This document shows positions 1-13,000 of a DNA stretch of 64,000 nt, piece after piece. Within the stretch, counting starts at the first letter, position 1. Each line of letters opens with the position of its first letter. The notes beneath the pieces are model-generated. The model did no database searches, had not been told where the DNA came from, and saw only the letters and a list, made by a program, of their open reading frames with translations. A program made the position numbers and the translations under genes. Origin of the DNA: Vespula vulgaris (taxonomy: Eukaryota > Arthropoda > Insecta > Hymenoptera > Vespidae); contig NC_066609.1 of NCBI RefSeq assembly GCF_905475345.1, positions 1 to 64,000 on the forward strand, in the 5' to 3' direction.

Positions 1-3000
1 CAGACGCAACCCAGACGCAACCCAGACGCAACCCAGACGCAACCCAGACGCAACCCAGACGCAACCCAGACGCAACCCAGACGCAACCCAGACGCAACCC
101 AGACGCAACCCAGACGCAACCCAGACGCAACCCAGACGCAACCCAGACGCAACCCAGACGCAACCCAGACGCAACCCAGACGCAACCCAGACGCAACCCA
201 GACGCAACCCAGACGCAACCCAGACGCAACCCAGACGCAACCCAGACGCAACCCAGACGCAACCCAGACGCAACCCAGACGCAACCCAGACGCAACCCAG
301 ACGCAACCCAGACGCAACCCAGACGCAACCCAGACGCAACCCAGACGCAACCCAGACGCAACCCAGACGCAACCCAGACGCAACCCAGACGCAACCCAGA
401 CGCAACCCAGACGCAACCCAGACGCAACCCAGACGCAACCCAGACGCAACCCAGACGCAACCCAGACGCAACCCAGACGCAACCCAGACGCAACCCAGAC
501 GCAACCCAGACGCAACCCAGACGCAACCCAGACGCAACCCAGACGCAACCCAGACGCAACCCAGACGCAACCCAGACGCAACCCAGACGCAACCCAGACG
601 CAACCCAGACGCAACCCAGACGCAACCCAGACGCAACCCAGACGCAACCCAGACGCAACCCAGACGCAACCCAGACGCAACCCAGACGCAACCCAGACGC
701 AACCCAGACGCAACCCAGACGCAACCCAGACGCAACCCAGACGCAACCCAGACGCAACCCAGACGCAACCCAGACGCAACCCAGACGCAACCCAGACGCA
801 ACCCAGACGCAACCCAGACGCAACCCAGACGCAACCCAGACGCAACCCAGACGCAACCCAGACGCAACCCAGACGCAACCCAGACGCAACCCAGACGCAA
901 CCCAGACGCAACCCAGACGCAACCCAGACGCAACCCAGACGCAACCCAGACGCAACCCAGACGCAACCCAGACGCAACCCAGACGCAACCCAGACGCAAC
1001 CCAGACGCAACCCAGACGCAACCCAGACGCAACCCAGACGCAACCCAGACGCAACCCAGACGCAACCCAGACGCAACCCAGACGCAACCCAGACGCAACC
1101 CAGACGCAACCCAGACGCAACCCAGACGCAACCCAGACGCAACCCAGACGCAACCCAGACGCAACCCAGACGCAACCCAGACGCAACCCAGACGCAACCC
1201 AGACGCAACCCAGACGCAACCCAGACGCAACCCAGACGCAACCCAGACGCAACCCAGACGCAACCCAGACGCAACCCAGACGCAACCCAGACGCAACCCA
1301 GACGCAACCCAGACGCAACCCAGACGCAACCCAGACGCAACCCAGACGCAACCCAGACGCAACCCAGACGCAACCCAGACGCAACCCAGACGCAACCCAG
1401 ACGCAACCCAGACGCAACCCAGACGCAACCCAGACGCAACCCAGACGCAACCCAGACGCAACCCAGACGCAACCCAGACGCAACCCAGACGCAACCCAGA
1501 CGCAACCCAGACGCAACCCAGACGCAACCCAGACGCAACCCAGACGCAACCCAGACGCAACCCAGACGCAACCCAGACGCAACCCAGACGCAACCCAGAC
1601 GCAACCCAGACGCAACCCAGACGCAACCCAGACGCAACCCAGACGCAACCCAGACGCAACCCAGACGCAACCCAGACGCAACCCAGACGCAACCCAGACG
1701 CAACCCAGACGCAACCCAGACGCAACCCAGACGCAACCCAGACGCAACCCAGACGCAACCCAGACGCAACCCAGACGCAACCCAGACGCAACCCAGACGC
1801 AACCCAGACGCAACCCAGACGCAACCCAGACGCAACCCAGACGCAACCCAGACGCAACCCAGACGCAACCCAGACGCAACCCAGACGCAACCCAGACGCA
1901 ACCCAGACGCAACCCAGACGCAACCCAGACGCAACCCAGACGCAACCCAGACGCAACCCAGACGCAACCCAGACGCAACCCAGACGCAACCCAGACGCAA
2001 CCCAGACGCAACCCAGACGCAACCCAGACGCAACCCAGACGCAACCCAGACGCAACCCAGACGCAACCCAGACGCAACCCAGACGCAACCCAGACGCAAC
2101 CCAGACGCAACCCAGACGCAACCCAGACGCAACCCAGACGCAACCCAGACGCAACCCAGACGCACCCCAGACGCAACCCAGACGCAACCCAGACGCAACC
2201 CAGACGCAACCCAGACGCAACCCAGACGCAACCCAGACGCAACCCAGACGCAACCCAGACGCAACCCAGACGCAACCCAGACGCAACCCAGACGCAACCC
2301 AGACGCAACCCAGACGCAACCCAGACGCAACCCAGACGCAACCCAGACGCAACCCAGACGCAACCCAGACGCAACCCAGACGCAACCCAGACGCACCCCA
2401 GACGCAACCCAGACGCAACCCAGACGCAACCCAGACGCAACCCAGACGCAACCCAGACGCAACCCAGACGCAACCCAGACGCAACCCAGACGCAACCCAG
2501 ACGCAACCCAGACGCAACCCAGACGCAACCCAGACGCAACCCAGACGCAACCCAGACGCAACCCAGACGCAACCCAGACGCAACCCAGACGCAACCCAGA
2601 CGCAACCCAGACGCAACCCAGACGCAACCCAGACGCAACCCAGACGCAACCCAGACGCAACCCAGACGCAACCCAGACGCAACCCAGACGCAACCCAGAC
2701 GCAACCCAGACGCAACCCAGACGCAACCCAGACGCAACCCAGACGCAACCCAGACGCAACCCAGACGCAACCCAGACGCAACCCAGACGCAACCCAGACG
2801 CAACCCAGACGCAACCCAGACGCAACCCAGACGCAACCCAGACGCAACCCAGACGCAACCCAGACGCAACCCAGACGCAACCCAGACGCAACCCAGACGC
2901 AACCCAGACGCAACCCAGACGCAACCCAGACGCAACCCAGACGCAACCCAGACGCAACCCAGACGCAACCCAGACGCAACCCAGACGCAACCCAGACGCA

Positions 3001-4290
3001 ACCCAGACGCAACCCAGACGCAACCCAGACGCAACCCAGACGCAACCCAGACGCAACCCAGACGCAACCCAGACGCAACCCAGACGCAACCCAGACGCAA
3101 CCCAGACGCAACCCAGACGCAACCCAGACGCAACCCAGACGCAACCCAGACGCAACCCAGACGCAACCCAGACGCAACCCAGACGCAACCCAGACGCAAC
3201 CCAGACGCAACCCAGACGCAACCCAGACGCAACCCAGACGCAACCCAGACGCAACCCAGACGCAACCCAGACGCAACCCAGACGCAACCCAGACGCAACC
3301 CAGACGCAACCCAGACGCAACCCAGACGCAACCCAGACGCAACCCAGACGCAACCCAGACGCAACCCAGACGCAACCCAGACGCAACCCAGACGCAACCC
3401 AGACGCAACCCAGACGCAACCCAGACGCAACCCAGACGCAACCCAGACGCAACCCAGACGCAACCCAGACGCAACCCAGACGCAACCCAGACGCAACCCA
3501 GACGCAACCCAGACGCAACCCAGACGCAACCCAGACGCAACCCAGACGCAACCCAGACGCAACCCAGACGCAACCCAGACGCAACCCAGACGCAACCCAG
3601 ACGCAACCCAGACGCAACCCAGACGCAACCCAGACGCAACCCAGACGCAACCCAGACGCAACCCAGACGCAACCCAGACGCAACCCAGACGCAACCCAGA
3701 CGCAACCCAGACGCAACCCAGACGCAACCCAGACGCAACCCAGACGCAACCCAGACGCAACCCAGACGCAACCCAGACGCAACCCAGACGCAACCCAGAC
3801 GCAACCCAGACGCAACCCAGACGCAACCCAGACGCAACCCAGACGCAACCCAGACGCAACCCAGACGCAACCCAGACGCAACCCAGACGCAACCCAGACG
3901 CAACCCAGACGCAACCCAGACGCAACCCAGACGCAACCCAGACGCAACCCAGACGCAACCCAGACGCAACCCAGACGCAACCCAGACGCAACCCAGACGC
4001 AACCCAGACGCAACCCAGACGCAACCCAGACGCAACCCAGACGCAACCCAGACGCAACCCAGACGCAACCCAGACGCAACCCAGACGCAACCCAGACGCA
4101 ACCCAGACGCAACCCAGACGCAACCCAGACGCAACCCAGACGCAACCCAGACGCAACCCAGACGCAACCCAGACGCAACCCAGACGCAACCCAGACGCAA
4201 CCCAGACGCAACCCAGACGCAACCCAGACGCAACCCAGACGCAACCCAGACGCAACCCAGACGCAACCCAGACGCAACCCAGACGCAACC
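1..4290. repeat. Telomere: 390 tandem copies of an 11-bp unit (G-strand TTGCGTCTGGG)
   Basis: The block is an uninterrupted array of CAGACGCAACC on the plus strand. 4290/11 is exactly 390 units, with no length variants seen. The only differences I found are A-to-C changes at 2165 and 2396. The reverse complement, TTGCGTCTGGG, is G-rich and runs towards base 1, so the G-strand has its 3' end at the left edge, as a telomere must. The array starts at the first base of the window, so the true end may lie further out. Most insects use TTAGG. I recall long non-TTAGG motifs, including this one, being reported from surveys of aculeate Hymenoptera genomes, but I cannot check the taxa. An interstitial satellite is the alternative; the end position, near perfect identity and decayed inner border favour a telomere. 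Confidence 0.93.
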
Positions 4291-5035
4291 TTCAGACGCA
4301 ACCTCGGACACAACCTCGGACACAACCTTCAGACACAACCTTGGACACAACCTCGGACACAACCTCGGACACAACCTCGGACACAACCTTCAGACACAAC
4401 CTCGGACACAACCTTCAGACACAACCTCGGACACAACCTTCAGACACAACCTTCAGACGCAACCTTCAGACACAACCTTCAGACGCAACCTCGGACACAA
4501 CCTTCAGACGCAACCTTCAGACACAACCTTCAGACGCAACCTCGGACACAACCTTCGGACGCAACCTTCGGACACAACCTTCAGACGCAACCTCGGACAC
4601 AACCTTCGGACGCAACTTTCGGACACAACCTTCAGACGCAACCTCAGACCCAACCTTCAGACACTACCTTCAGACACAACCTGCAGACACAACCTCAGAC
4701 CCAACCTTCGGACGCAACCTTCGGACACAACCTTCAGACGCAACCTCAGACCCAACCTTCAGACGCTACCTTCAGACACAACCTGCAGACACAACCTCAG
4801 ACCCAACCTTCAAACACAACCTTCAGACACAACCTCAGACACAACCTCAGACACAACCTTCAGACAATACTTTTTCTACAACTTTTACAGAATTTTCTCA
4901 CAAGTTTTACGCACCTTTTACGTATGTCTCACACATCTTTTACACACATTTTGCACATCTCACACAACTTTTGCACAACTCTCATACAGTTCTTATACGT
5001 CTCTTTTACAATCTTTCCACAGCTTATGCCGCATA
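4291..5035. repeat. Telomere-proximal belt of degenerate telomere-like units
   Basis: Directly inside the perfect array the units lengthen and vary. At 4291-4870 they are 12-13 bp mixtures such as TTCAGACGCAACC, TCGGACACAACC and TTCAGACACAACC. At 4871-5035 they become T-rich and hardly recognisable (ACAACTTTTACA-type). The order from perfect to variant to barely recognisable fits old telomeric DNA that is no longer renewed by telomerase. An open reading frame of 231 codons (4341-5036) runs through it because the repeats contain no stop codons; I do not regard it as a gene. Confidence 0.85.
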
Positions 5036-5265
5036 ATTTAACATGAAACAGAAGGAAGTCTGATAGAATACTGAACGCAAATCAGACGTACTGCAGGCGG
5101 AATGTCATGGAAGCTCAGTCGTGTCTCTTATTCAATAAAGACGCAAGCTTGATGTAACCGTTTTCTTTTTAGACGATTATTCAAAGTCGTCGTATAAATG
5201 ATCAATCACAAACATTCAAATTCTGATGTCTACTTATAGTTTCCCCTCTGTTTAATATTATATAA

Positions 5266-5392
5266 TAAAATCACACAAATATCATGCAATAAAATTAGAC
5301 AAATAGTATATATTAAAATGAGACAAATATTATACAATAAAATCAGGCAAATAGTATATAATAAAATGAAACAAATATACAGTAAAATCAGT
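5266..5392. repeat. ~24-bp AT-rich tandem repeat
   Basis: Five to six imperfect units follow the pattern AAAATNAGACAAATANTATA(N)AAT in head-to-tail order. Identity between units is moderate. It sits between the decayed telomere belt and the ~300-bp repeats, and I treat it as subtelomeric repeat. Confidence 0.7.
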
Positions 5393-5510
5393 CTGAGACT
5401 GATTACACGGAAATTACGGAGGCCTGCTACCTGTTTTAGAAAATGGCCGGTAGAGGCACTCTACGCTCTCATTCGTACGTACACACTTACGTTCACACCC
5501 ATATGGCGGT

Positions 5511-6250
5511 GCCCCTGGGATTATGCAAATATGTTGTCATTTATTGATTCTACGTTATATTTAGAAAAATAAGCTGGGCATTACAGATAAACAGGAAAAA
5601 CCAATCGATTACCTAAGAGAGAGGAACATAAGAAAAATAATTACTTCATATCACTGGATGGTTTTTATGCGATTACTGTGGAATTACGTCGAACCACTGT
5701 AAACCACCATAATACGTACTAGAATTTTTGCAAAATTTGTAAGGGTTACATAGAAACGAGCTTTATGGAAATGCTGGTGGTTACGCCGATTTTTCGATAA
5801 TAACGCAAACGCCCCACGGACTATGCTAATTGCTGTTTATTAAATAACTACGTTAATATCTAGGATTAGTAAGTTGGTGGATGAAGATACCGTGGAAATT
5901 ACACGGACATCTAGGAATTATGCAAAATCGACAAGCATTTTGACAAGCATTAGGTAAAAACAAATTTATTTGCTTATGCGGACACTATGACGTTACGCCT
6001 GACGCTCGGAGGCCACCTAAATACGTTCTAGGATTGACGACAAATCTATGAGGATATACAGAAATGCTGCACTTTATGAAGACGCTGGTCGTTACTTGAT
6101 TCGTAGGAAATAACGAATATGCCCCTGGGATTATGCAACAATGTTGTCGTTTAAGTAACCTCTCTAGAATCTAGGGAAATAAGATGGGTACTGCGGATAA
6201 CCTAGGAATTACGTCGGTATATTAGTAATTATTGAAGACAGATATTACAT
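5511..6250. repeat. ~300-bp diverged subtelomeric tandem repeat (about 2.4 copies)
   Basis: Copies begin at 5511, 5811 and 6121, giving periods of 300 and 310 bp. Each starts with a GCCCC-(T/A)-(G/C)GGA-TTATGC-like core followed by a TGTTGTC/TGCTGTT stretch. The ends of copies 1 and 2 also match (CTTTATG..A.GCTGGT.GTTAC at 5761 and about 6072). The third copy fades out around 6250. Divergence is high, so these are old duplications. No protein likeness was seen. Confidence 0.6.
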
Positions 6251-8811
6251 GAGAATAAAAAATAAAGCACAAATACTTACTTCAAATCGCCAGTCGGTGC
6301 TTTATCTAGACAAGGCATAATTTTAACAACGCTTGCAGCGCGTAAGTATTCCTGGAGTATTTCTCTTAACTTAATTTACGTTAATAATCCGATTGATACT
6401 GGATATAACTTCGTTAGGAATGATAAAGGCTATACTAATAATGAAACTCAAGTTGCAAGGGATATTCATAACGCTTTATTACGGTTCTTTAAACTTTTCC
6501 CAGAGCTTCGAAATAATAATTTTTTTGTTGCTAAAGAATCTGGCGACAAATATACACTTGCTATTCCGTATATCATCGAAGGCTATAATATTGAAATATA
6601 ACTATGAAATATAAGGCTATAATATTAAAACGTAAAATAATTGTCTAGGTACGATATCCTAGGACGATTAATCTAAGTTGATGCGATGTAAAACTGCTTC
6701 GTATATATATCTATATATAATTGTTTTCTCTATCCGTTTGCCGTTTTATATCAATTAGATATTTTATAGCGTTCGATAACCATCCAGAACGATGAAGGAC
6801 ATGATAAAATTTTGGGTGTATTTGCTAACAATTTTTCAGATATGTCAAGTGAAAGTGAAGATATTGATCATTGTAAGGATGATATTGAAAGTGAAAGAAG
6901 CGAGGTGGATTGCAGTGACGTGGTGAAAGCTCTGACAGTGGTAATGATATAGTTATTCCTTCAAGTAAACGATAAATAGTAATTTCAGATGATATTATAA
7001 TGTTTTACAAAATATTTCAAAATATTTCAAAAATACATTACCTTGTAAGAATATGTTAATGAATAATTTCCAGATGCGATGTTTTTTTCTTTTTTTTTTT
7101 TTTTAATTTTAAAGCGTGGCCTTAAATGAAAAAAAAAACTATCAAATATGGGATAGAGAAATATCTGCTTTCGTTGAAACTCGTCCTTTTCATCCTAAAA
7201 GTCACTATTAAGGCCATTCTGTACAAAGACAAATTAATTGAATCTTATTTTTTCGATTTAATTGTTAAGATAGATAGTCGCAAAGAAAGTGATAGAGGAT
7301 AAGTTTTTTGAAGAAATAGAGATCTGTAACATCTGTTATCTACTACTGGTCCAATGTTTAATCGTATAAGTGCTTGGCTAGAAAGTTACATGGAATTATA
7401 AAGAATTTAAGCCTACATATGAATCGTCTTGTAACACATGTTTTATAAAACTATCATAATAGTCGCACTATTCCTTATAATAGGCTATTATTGAGCTAAT
7501 AACAAATTAAATACTCACTTACCTATATAGGCAAGTAATTTTCAACTTACGTATTCGTTTATAATTGTCTTATAAGAATTGATGGTCAATTAAGTATTAT
7601 GTAAATAAATATAGGAATATTACATTATCTCCTTTATCGAAATATATTATTTTTGTTATTCTACTTATGTTCAAGTGAGTTTAATGATGCAATTATGTTA
7701 TATTAAGGTATGTTAAAATTTTTAGATATACTATTATTTATCTTCCAGCTATTTCATTTCGCGTTAAGTAAATCTACACAATAAATATAATGATTATAAT
7801 CGGATAATGTATTAAGTTTTATTTTATTATTTTTTTCACATGTGTCATTAAACAAGTAAAGAGTATGTAATATGGTACGTTATATATACTATATTATATT
7901 TAAAATGGATAAGGTACGCATCACATAGGAAATAAACGTTGATGAGAAATTTTGAAGAAATTTAGTTCATTGATAGAATGCGTTCGACATGATATTTTGT
8001 CGTTTCAACGACTGCACACAAAGAAACTTTTTGCATAATGTATCTATGACAAAATGCAAGAAGATATTGAAAGATGAGAAGACACAATATGAGATATAAT
8101 GAAAGAATAATTATCGTATCGACGATCGTAGAAAGTACGAGCTACTTATGGTAAGAGAAAATATTGACTTTCAAAGTAACATTTAGTAGTTAATTACCCG
8201 AGTTGATATTGCAAGACCAAAGATGAAAATCGATTGACGACTTTCGCTTTGAAAGAATCGATTTCTCGAGTAACAAGTGAAATAAATTCGGCATTTAACG
8301 AGCACAGCCTTAAAAGACTTCAATGGTCTAAATATTTTCGCTCGTGCATGAGCACACGCACACACACATATGCATATGCAAACGTACACACACGCGCGTA
8401 TATGCATGCGCGTACGTATATATTTGTATTTACATATGTTTATCTAAAGGTTTCAATACCTATACATGTATGTGGTATCGTAAGTATATTTAGCACAACT
8501 GACAATTGAGAAATTATATATCTTAAGGGTTGGATTGACAAAATTCGAAGAATAAAATTCGTTAAGATTTTAGTTTTAAAACAAAGGGACAGAGCACTGA
8601 CATAATACCAAGTATTCTTTCTCGAGTATTTGTATACTACAGCTACAAAAACACTCGCAAGTATATAAAGAAACATAAGTATGTGCCAACTACTATATTT
8701 TTTCTTCCCAAATTTAAATACGGAAGCACGTATTGGCTGTATTCTTTCATATTATCGGTTGATTGTCTCGAAAATGGAGCTCATATCCTTCTTTCATAAC
8801 GACAATATATA

Positions 8812-8842
<31 letters not shown>

Positions 8843-9854
8843 TTATACACACACACACACACACATATATATATGTTTATCATTTAAGCTACATGTTGGT
8901 AGAAAGAGATATAGAAACGTGATAAATAAAATGAATGAAGATAAAATGGAACTAATTGAACAAGCATTCTTTGATTCATTTGCATATTGGATAAATCAAA
9001 TGAAATAAATAATGTGTAAAATCTAAGTATATATGATGAAAGCATATCGTAATACTTATATTAAGGATTTCATAAAGCAGTAAGTTGAAACAATATGCAT
9101 CTATGCGTTACTATATTCATTAACTGGTACTATAATCTTTTTAATAAAGGAAAATGGATACAAGCTCTGTTCCTAATCGAGACTTTTATCTACTGTTGGA
9201 GCAGTTCTTGTTAGACGAATATTTGGACATTATTAACATTGAAAAATTCTACGAACTCGTTTTTTTCTACCCGTTAGCTATTTTAGCGAAATAAACGAAC
9301 AATAAGTGCAACTTCGAACGAAAGACAGAAAAATTGTATCTATACGTATCGATATATCTTAATTCTCTGTATAAGTGTCTCTGTGTGTATACGTATATAT
9401 AATAATATATTACTTCAATCGATATATATTATATATACTCTGGAAGGCGACAGTAGAAACTACTGAAGTAAATGCATAATATACGCGGAGAACGAATGCA
9501 GCGATTGTTACACATTTTCATTTTGATCGAGAAGTAGATTCATTTTTACAATCGCCATGAAATACAATTCTCCGCAGATCGAAAATTAGAATTCGTCCTA
9601 CGAATCCCTCGACGATCGGCACCAGGCGTCCCGTCTTTATCTTATAGCATAATAATACAGTGCGCACTAACATGGCGCTTTATTTCTTTAAAAAATACAT
9701 CGAAAGATTCTTCTATGTTGTGACAACATGGAAAATGACAAAGTATTTTACGTCTCGTCCGTATTCCCTTATGTCATTATGAGAGATATAATTACTAAAA
9801 TGAGAGTAGGAGAGAGTGGGGGAGTGGGAGGGAGAGAAAGAGAGAGGGTGGGGG

Positions 9855-9900
<46 letters not shown>

Positions 9901-10029
9901 TAACCCTGAGTGAAAACAGATAACATCGATCATGAAAAATAAGGGAAAGGTCGTAGAAGATAAAGAGACTAATGAGTCATAATATACAAAGAATAGACCG
10001 ATGAGGTAAAGCTAATAAGAGATATTATC
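6251..10029. other. Gene-poor subtelomeric stretch
   Basis: No intact gene was recognised. The DNA is AT-rich, with a poly(T) run (7088-7104), mixed CA/CG/TA microsatellites (8340-8430), a TA/CA microsatellite (8804-8880) and a GA block (about 9810-9900, purest at 9860-9892). At 6841-6975 an acidic Ser/Glu/Asp-rich reading frame is broken by a frameshift and looks like the wreck of a transposase N-terminus. The last part presumably includes the PKC 3' untranslated region. Confidence 0.5.
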
Positions 10030-13000
10030 TTAAATATGTTGCACAAACTCTGGATTGAGGAACGAGAAACCCATGAACTCCGTTTGATCCAGATTCATCA
10101 TAAAGAGTTTGTCCGTCGGGGTCAAGTCCGTTTTTTCAGAGGTGAATTGTTTGTCAAAATTGCTTACATCTTTAGGGTGTTTCTGAAAGCATAGAATAGC
10201 AATGATGCAAGTCTAATCTATATAAATTATCGTCGCTTTAAAAGTCCTCTTTTGTTTTTACTTATTTTTAAAGCTTTTCTTCTACAGATTTTTAAAGCGA
10301 TAACGACTGTAACATTATCGATGGGAGGAAAGAAAAAATAAATGTCGTAGCATTAATAAAAATGTATCTTACGATCTTTGGTTTGAAAGGTGGTTGCACT
10401 TCGCGATTCTCGATCTTCTCCCAATCGATATGCCTAAAGAATACATGACTACGAACATCTTCTTCTCCACGGAAACCGCAACCAAGCCTTCTACTCGGAT
10501 TTTTTGTAAGAAACTGATAAGAAAAAAAAAAAAGATATTATATGTAAGCAGATAAAACTAAATAAAATGAAACAAAAAGCGAGTAATTGGAGATAAAAGG
10601 ATTATTGGAAAATCTTACTGCTTTGCACACTTCCTTGGCTTCTTTGGATAAACTTTTTGGATAACTAACATTGTGATTTGTTATTGCAGCAAAAAGTTCT
10701 TCCTCGTCTTCACCATCAAATGGTGGTTGTCCAACAAGCATTTCATAGAGAAGTACGCCATATGCCCACCAATCTACAGATTTTCCGTATGGCTGATATA
10801 AGATTATCTGAAATTTAAATGTTAATTATTGATTTGTCATGCAAATGAACTAAGGCTGCATTAACCAAAATGATTAAATTTACCTCCGGTGCTATATAAT
10901 CTGGTGTACCGCAAAAAGTTTTAGCTGTTTTATCACCCGTTATTCCTTCTTTACACATTCCAAAATCTGCAATTTTTATATGTCCGTCCTGATCGAGTAA
11001 TACGTTGTCGAGCTTTAAATCGCGATACACGATACCGCGGCCATGTAAAAAGAACAGTCCGATGGCAATTTCCGACGCATAAAATCTAGAAATATAGAAA
11101 GCTCATATCTTAGTTATCCCTTGCACATTGTAAGTTCAACGTTAAATTTTAAAATATAGTTTAAAATATAGTTTCGAAAAAGAGAATATACATGCATTCT
11201 TACTTTTTCCTCTATTATGTATGATTCATTTATTTTCGAATATTAAGGAATAAATACATTCAGGAAGAATTTATTAATTATGATCAGTTCCGTCGAGAAA
11301 GAGAATTCAATATTTTACGGTAGAAATGATAACAAATAAAACGCTTGATGATATCTAAGAAAAATTTTTCATCGTCCTTTTTAGCACACAAAACTCGGGC
11401 GTAATATTTAATATCAGAAAAAATATTGATGTATAAATCAGACATACACAAAAATATATACTCACACTGCTACTGGTTCTTTAAATTTGCCACACTGTTG
11501 AATCTGATACATTAAATCGCCACCATTTACGTACTCCATGACAAAATATAGACGATCCTAAAACGTTAACGATCCGAGTATGAAGAATATTGAGCTAACA
11601 TACTATAAATATAATATTTTTGCAATAACATTTGCTATGCGGAAGATGATGTTAAATCTGTCTCAAGACGTACCATAGTTTGAAAACAAGAATGTAATTG
11701 TACAAGAAAAGGAGGCTTGCTTGAAAGAGCGAGGACTCTCTTTTCGGCCATCGTGCATTCCACGTCGTCATCTTGAATAATAATGTCTTTCTTAAGTATT
11801 TTTATGGCATATAACTCATTAGTTCCTTTTCTTTCCGCTAATAGCACCTTTAAAATAACGATCAAACCGATTAATTTCTTTTGGTACTATTTATATTTCG
11901 TACAATATATTATCCACAATATATCATCCGTGAATGTATATACCTTGCCGAAGCTACCCTTCCCTAGAACCATAAGAAAATTAAAGTCCGATGCTCTTAT
12001 CAAATCGCTCTTTCCCATATTGTGTGGTACATCTTTATCCTGCGTCGTTGGAGTCTTTTTCGTCACCGATGTTTTCTGCAAATACATATATATGCATATA
12101 ATGGAATGTAAGAAAAAGAAATGTGTCTTTAGCAGATAAGAATTTCATCGCCGAAAAGAAGACCATGAATATCATACGTTATTCTTTCTTTCATACTAGA
12201 TATCTTACTCGAAAATACTAATCAGTTATTCTACTCACTCGCATTTTACTTTTAAGTTCTGCCAGATCAACTCCCTCTTCGGGCACAGGTACATTATAAA
12301 ATTCCCCTTCTTCTTGAGTAAGAAGTTTAAACCAACCGCTAGCAGGCGCTTTAATGAGTTCCGATATGCCGAAAGAAAGTGATCCCATGAAATCATTCCT
12401 AGAAGTTCGATCCCAATCCCAGACTTCAATTAACAACCGTCTGTCTTTATCCTCTGGTTTAAGATCGCTAAATTAAGATAAATGTGAATTTATAAATATC
12501 GTACTTCCTTTAATCATTAATGTAAATATGAAGTAATGAAGGTAAGAAAAAATATGTACACGACCGCATATAAGTTTGTTATTTAATGAGATATATTTAT
12601 TTGTTATATAATTTTTAATAATATCGAACAATGACATATTATTTAACAGTAGGTAAAATTACTCACAATATAATTGTCTCATTCCACTCAGGATTTAAAG
12701 ATGACTTGATAGTTTTCGTTTTCTTCTTTACATTATCCGAATCTGGAATCAATTTCAATTTCACGTAAGGATCCGAAAGACCATTAGGATCCATCGGAAT
12801 GAGATTTCGTCCTTCCTTTACTGCAACAAGAACATGTAAAATTATATTATAACAAACAATTGCTATAATTGTAAGCATATATATGTACATACCTTCGACG
12901 GTCATCTTGCTACCGGAAACAGTGATGTAAAGATGTATACGACCACGTCTTTCGGTGTGATCGCATCCACAAAGATTCGGGACGCTCTCTTCGCATCTCT

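Noticed and set aside
1..4290. CRISPR array
   Set aside because: No spacers: units are contiguous 11-mers, in an animal genome.
4341..5036. 231-codon open reading frame (MDTTSDTT..., RTQPSDAT)
   Set aside because: It is a by-product of degenerate telomere units without stop codons; composition follows the repeat and it ends where the repeat fades.
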